A stretch of 35,488 nucleotides of DNA, from contig JAGOJU010000036.1 in NCBI GenBank assembly GCA_017994935.1, positions 1-35,488 on the forward strand, written 5' to 3'. The notes below the pieces were generated by a model. That model was not told the DNA's origin. It did not search any database and saw only the letters and a program-made list of their open reading frames with translations. Shown here piece by piece: positions 33,082-35,488 of the stretch. This stretch comes from Opitutaceae bacterium (lineage in GTDB: Bacteria; Verrucomicrobiota; Verrucomicrobiia; Opitutales; Opitutaceae). How positions within the stretch are numbered: position 1 is the first letter of the stretch; each line of letters opens with the position of its first letter. Both the position numbers and the translations under genes were made by a program.

Positions 33082-34947
33082 TCATTCGCCACGCTCGAGT
33101 TCTGCCAGGCGGCTCGCGGACTGCTCCCAGGCTTCGGTCGCGTGGGTGATCTGATCGACAATCGAACTCAGCTCCCGGTTGAGGTGCTGGGCCTTGCCCG
33201 GTGTTGAGTACGTTTCAGGGGCCTCCAGCGCGGCGGTGAGTTCGGCCTGCTTCGCCTCGAGTTCGGACACGGACTGTTCAAGCCGGCCAACCTCGGTCCG
33301 GAGCCGCTTGAGTTCCGCCTTGTCAACGGCGGGCCGCTTGGGTGTCGCGGCAGGCTTCCTGGTTTCTGCAACCTGGACCGGACGCGCATCGGTGAAGCCG
33401 GCGGTCAGCGCCGCCCGCTCATTCGTGGCCTTTGATTTTTCGAGATAGTAATCGTAGTTGCCCGCGTAGGGAGTCAGCCGGCCCGAATGCACATGCAACA
33501 CGGTCTGCGCGAGCGCACGGATGAAATAGACGTCGTGACTGATGAAGACGAGCGTGCCTTCATAGTCCTTGAGCGCGCTGACCAGGGCGTCGATCGACTG
33601 GATGTCGAGGTGCGTGGTCGGTTCATCCATCATCAGGAAGTTCGGCGGCTTCACTAGGAGGCGGGCCAGTGCGAGGCGGGATTTCTCGCCGCCGGAGAGA
33701 ACGGATACCTTTTTGAAGACATCGTCCTTCCTGAAGAGGAACGCTCCGAGGATGGCGCGCACCTGCTGCTCCGTAAGCTGATTCTCCTGCGTGCGCAGCT
33801 CCATCACATTCTCAAACACCGTCGAATCCGCCTTCAGATTGTCGAGACGGTTCTGGGCAAAGTAGCCCGTGACCACATTGCTCCCGATCTCCCGACTGCC
33901 GCCCTGGATCGGGATGACATCCGCGAGAATCTTCAGAAGCGTCGACTTGCCGGCGCCGTTGGGTCCGACAAGCACCATGCGCTGGCCCCGCTCCGCGGTG
34001 AAATTGAGGTCGCGGTACACGACGTGATCTCCGTAGGCCTGCTGCACGTTCTCCAGCGTGATGACCTTGAGCCCGGAGCGCGGCGGCTGGGGAAACTTGA
34101 AGTGAATTCGCTTCAGTTCGTCCATCGGCTCATCGACCGCCACCTCCTTGAGTCGCTCGATCTGCTTTTCCTTCGACTTCGCACGTGAGGCCATCGAGGC
34201 CTTCGCTCCAAATCGGTCGACGAACTTCTGGAGGTGGGCAATCTCGCGCTGCTGGTTCTTGAATGCCGCGGCCTGCTGCGCCTTGCGGTCCTCCTTCTCG
34301 ACGAGGTAGTCGTCGTAATTCCCCGTGTAGCGGTGCAACACTCCACTGCGCAGCTCGAGGATGCCATTGCACAGGGCATTGAGAAACGCCCGGTCGTGGG
34401 AGATGACCACCAGTCCGCCAGGATAGCGGGTGAGATAGTCCTGAAACCAGAGCAGCGCCTCCAGGTCGAGGTGGTTGGTGGGTTCGTCGAGCAAAAGCAA
34501 CGCCGGCTCATTCACCAGCAGCCGGGCCAGATGCGCCCGCATGACCCAGCCTCCGGAAAAGGACTTCGCCTGCTTGAGGAAGTCGCCCTCACGAAAACCC
34601 AGGCCCGCCAGAATCTTCTTCGCCCGCGGTTCGAGCGTGTAGTCGATGTCCCAATCGTCATCGTTCTCCGGCTCCAGCTTCCTGCCGCTGGTTGCAATGT
34701 GCAGGATCGATTCGTCGCCCACCGGCGCGCTTTCCTGTGGCAGAAAGCCGAAATCCGCACCCCGCTCCCACGTGATCGTGCCTTCGTCCGGCATCTCCTC
34801 GCCCAGAATGAGATTGAACAGCGTCGATTTGCCTGCGCCATTCGGGCCAACCAGCCCAAAACGGTCGGTGCGGGCAACAAACAGGGACACCCCGGAAAAC
34901 AATTCACGGGTACCGTAGGACTTGGCGACATCTGCAAGCGTGAGCAT
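33082..34947 (-). CDS. ABC-F family ATPase, YheS/ABCF3-like
   Basis: This 621-residue protein starts at the ATG at 34947 (MLTLADVAKSYGTRELFSGV); frame upstream of this is unrelated to the family. It has two ATP-binding cassettes and no membrane segment. The first has Walker A GPNGAGKST (residues 34-42), FSGGWVMRAHLARLLVN and LLLLDEPTNHLDLEAL; the second has VGPNGAGKSTLLKIL, LSGGEKSRLALARLLVK and LMMDEPTTHLDIQSI. The linker between them contains NQQREIAHLQKFVDRFGAKA and KSKEKQIERL, the P-site-tRNA-interacting linker type seen in YheS. The C-terminus is a coiled coil (LKRLRTEVGRLEQSVSELEA). Such proteins act on stalled or antibiotic-bound ribosomes. A housekeeping translation factor is more likely than a resistance protein. 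Confidence 0.93.
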   Translation of the reverse strand: MLTLADVAKSYGTRELFSGVSLFVARTDRFGLVGPNGAGKSTLFNLILGEEMPDEGTITWERGADFGFLPQESAPVGDESILHIATSGRKLEPENDDDWDIDYTLEPRAKKILAGLGFREGDFLKQAKSFSGGWVMRAHLARLLVNEPALLLLDEPTNHLDLEALLWFQDYLTRYPGGLVVISHDRAFLNALCNGILELRSGVLHRYTGNYDDYLVEKEDRKAQQAAAFKNQQREIAHLQKFVDRFGAKASMASRAKSKEKQIERLKEVAVDEPMDELKRIHFKFPQPPRSGLKVITLENVQQAYGDHVVYRDLNFTAERGQRMVLVGPNGAGKSTLLKILADVIPIQGGSREIGSNVVTGYFAQNRLDNLKADSTVFENVMELRTQENQLTEQQVRAILGAFLFRKDDVFKKVSVLSGGEKSRLALARLLVKPPNFLMMDEPTTHLDIQSIDALVSALKDYEGTLVFISHDVYFIRALAQTVLHVHSGRLTPYAGNYDYYLEKSKATNERAALTAGFTDARPVQVAETRKPAATPKRPAVDKAELKRLRTEVGRLEQSVSELEAKQAELTAALEAPETYSTPGKAQHLNRELSSIVDQITHATEAWEQSASRLAELERGE

Positions 34948-35488
34948 ACGAATCGACCAGCAAAACTCATCCCAGCCCATCCGCCCAGCCCGATTTTCAA
35001 AGGGAAGGCACCTCGGCGTACAATTGTGCAAGGTTTTCCCCAAAAGGGCATGCGTCGCATCGATCTGGTTGTCCATGCCCCCATAAGCGCTGGGGCCCAC
35101 AGGTCCGGCATGATGCCCGATCGCAAACAGCGATGTGTGCTGCGCAACCTCCTCCTCGTTCGTCGTTGGACAATCCCCTCTCGTGCGTGCCGGGCAATCT
35201 TCCGCCTGGACGCCTTCAAGCGCAATGCCGGCACGCTTCTCACAACGGCGAGGGCATTCCGGTGACCGCAACCCCTGGAAACGCCTTTGCTGTCTTTCGC
35301 CTTCCGATTGAATCACGTCCAGTTGCTGCAGCTGCTGCGAAGCTATACACTTGCGGCGCATAGTAGAGCGGGTTTGAAGTCAATGCGGCGTTTGGCCTCT
35401 GGCAACCTTGTTACCGGCAGCATGGCTGCATCCTCTCCCTTATGCACCGTTCACTCCGTCTCAGAAAGATCACCTGTATGTTCGGAAT
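34948..35488. other. Upstream region of the ABC-F gene and window end
   Basis: No gene is recognised with confidence. Long frames run through 34997-35361 on both strands, but their translations are rich in Arg, Pro and Cys and unlike proteins. The ABC-F frame remains open upstream to 35361, but that part is not homologous to the family. Two short plus-strand frames opening near the right edge (35422 and 35442) run off the window and cannot be judged. Confidence 0.5.

Noticed and set aside
34948..35361. N-terminal extension of the ABC-F frame by 138 codons
   Set aside because: The extension is Arg/Cys/Pro-rich and outside the family; the ATG at 34947 fits the conserved start of the first cassette.

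Overview
The window looks like a chromosomal segment of a GC-rich Verrucomicrobiota bacterium, most likely Opitutaceae-like. This is inferred from gene content: formylglycine-type sulfatases beside a sodium:solute symporter and a LacI regulator, a TonB-receptor remnant, an Amt protein with a cleavable N-terminus, and start codons that almost never carry a Shine-Dalgarno sequence. No rRNA, tRNA, CRISPR array, intact insertion sequence or prophage was recognised.

Layout. (1) 1-7157 is a sulfated-glycan utilisation region. It holds a partial secreted protein (1-527, minus), a secreted sulfatase (688-2115, plus), a sulfatase-symporter operon without an obvious signal peptide on the sulfatase (5266-2238, minus), a divergent LacI regulator (5316-6371) and a frameshifted TonB-receptor remnant. 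Three 14-bp operator-like palindromes, close to CTGAAACGYTTCAG, lie in the two divergent promoter regions and link these genes into one putative regulon. (2) 7194-11434 carries a TlpA-like protein without its CxxC, a polytopic membrane protein resembling GT-C enzymes, a ParE-type toxin-antitoxin pair, and two gene-poor stretches that look degraded. (3) 11435-17253 holds a membrane/spermidine-synthase-like fusion, an MscS channel, a TerC protein and two tandem Hsp20 chaperones. (4) 17614-24789 holds a PatB-type C-S lyase, a GNAT/class V aminotransferase fusion directly downstream of a PlsY homologue, an anchored protein with a DUF6973-like C-terminus overlapping malQ, and a DUF2062 protein. (5) 25080-26975 is an ammonium module, amt-glnK, with a sigma-54-like promoter and a hairpin at its end. 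(6) 27072-35488 holds a NatAB-like exporter, a degenerate-receiver/coiled-coil protein, a thymidine/pyrimidine phosphorylase, a secreted glycerophosphodiesterase and an ABC-F ATPase.

Most genes are ordinary housekeeping or accessory functions. The best candidates for something undescribed are the plsY plus GNAT-aminotransferase pair (possible aminolipid or N-acyl metabolite synthesis), the anchored DUF6973-like protein, and the pseudo-receiver/coiled-coil protein. The sulfatase locus is a recognisable type of system, but its shared operator and split secreted/non-secreted sulfatases are worth testing.
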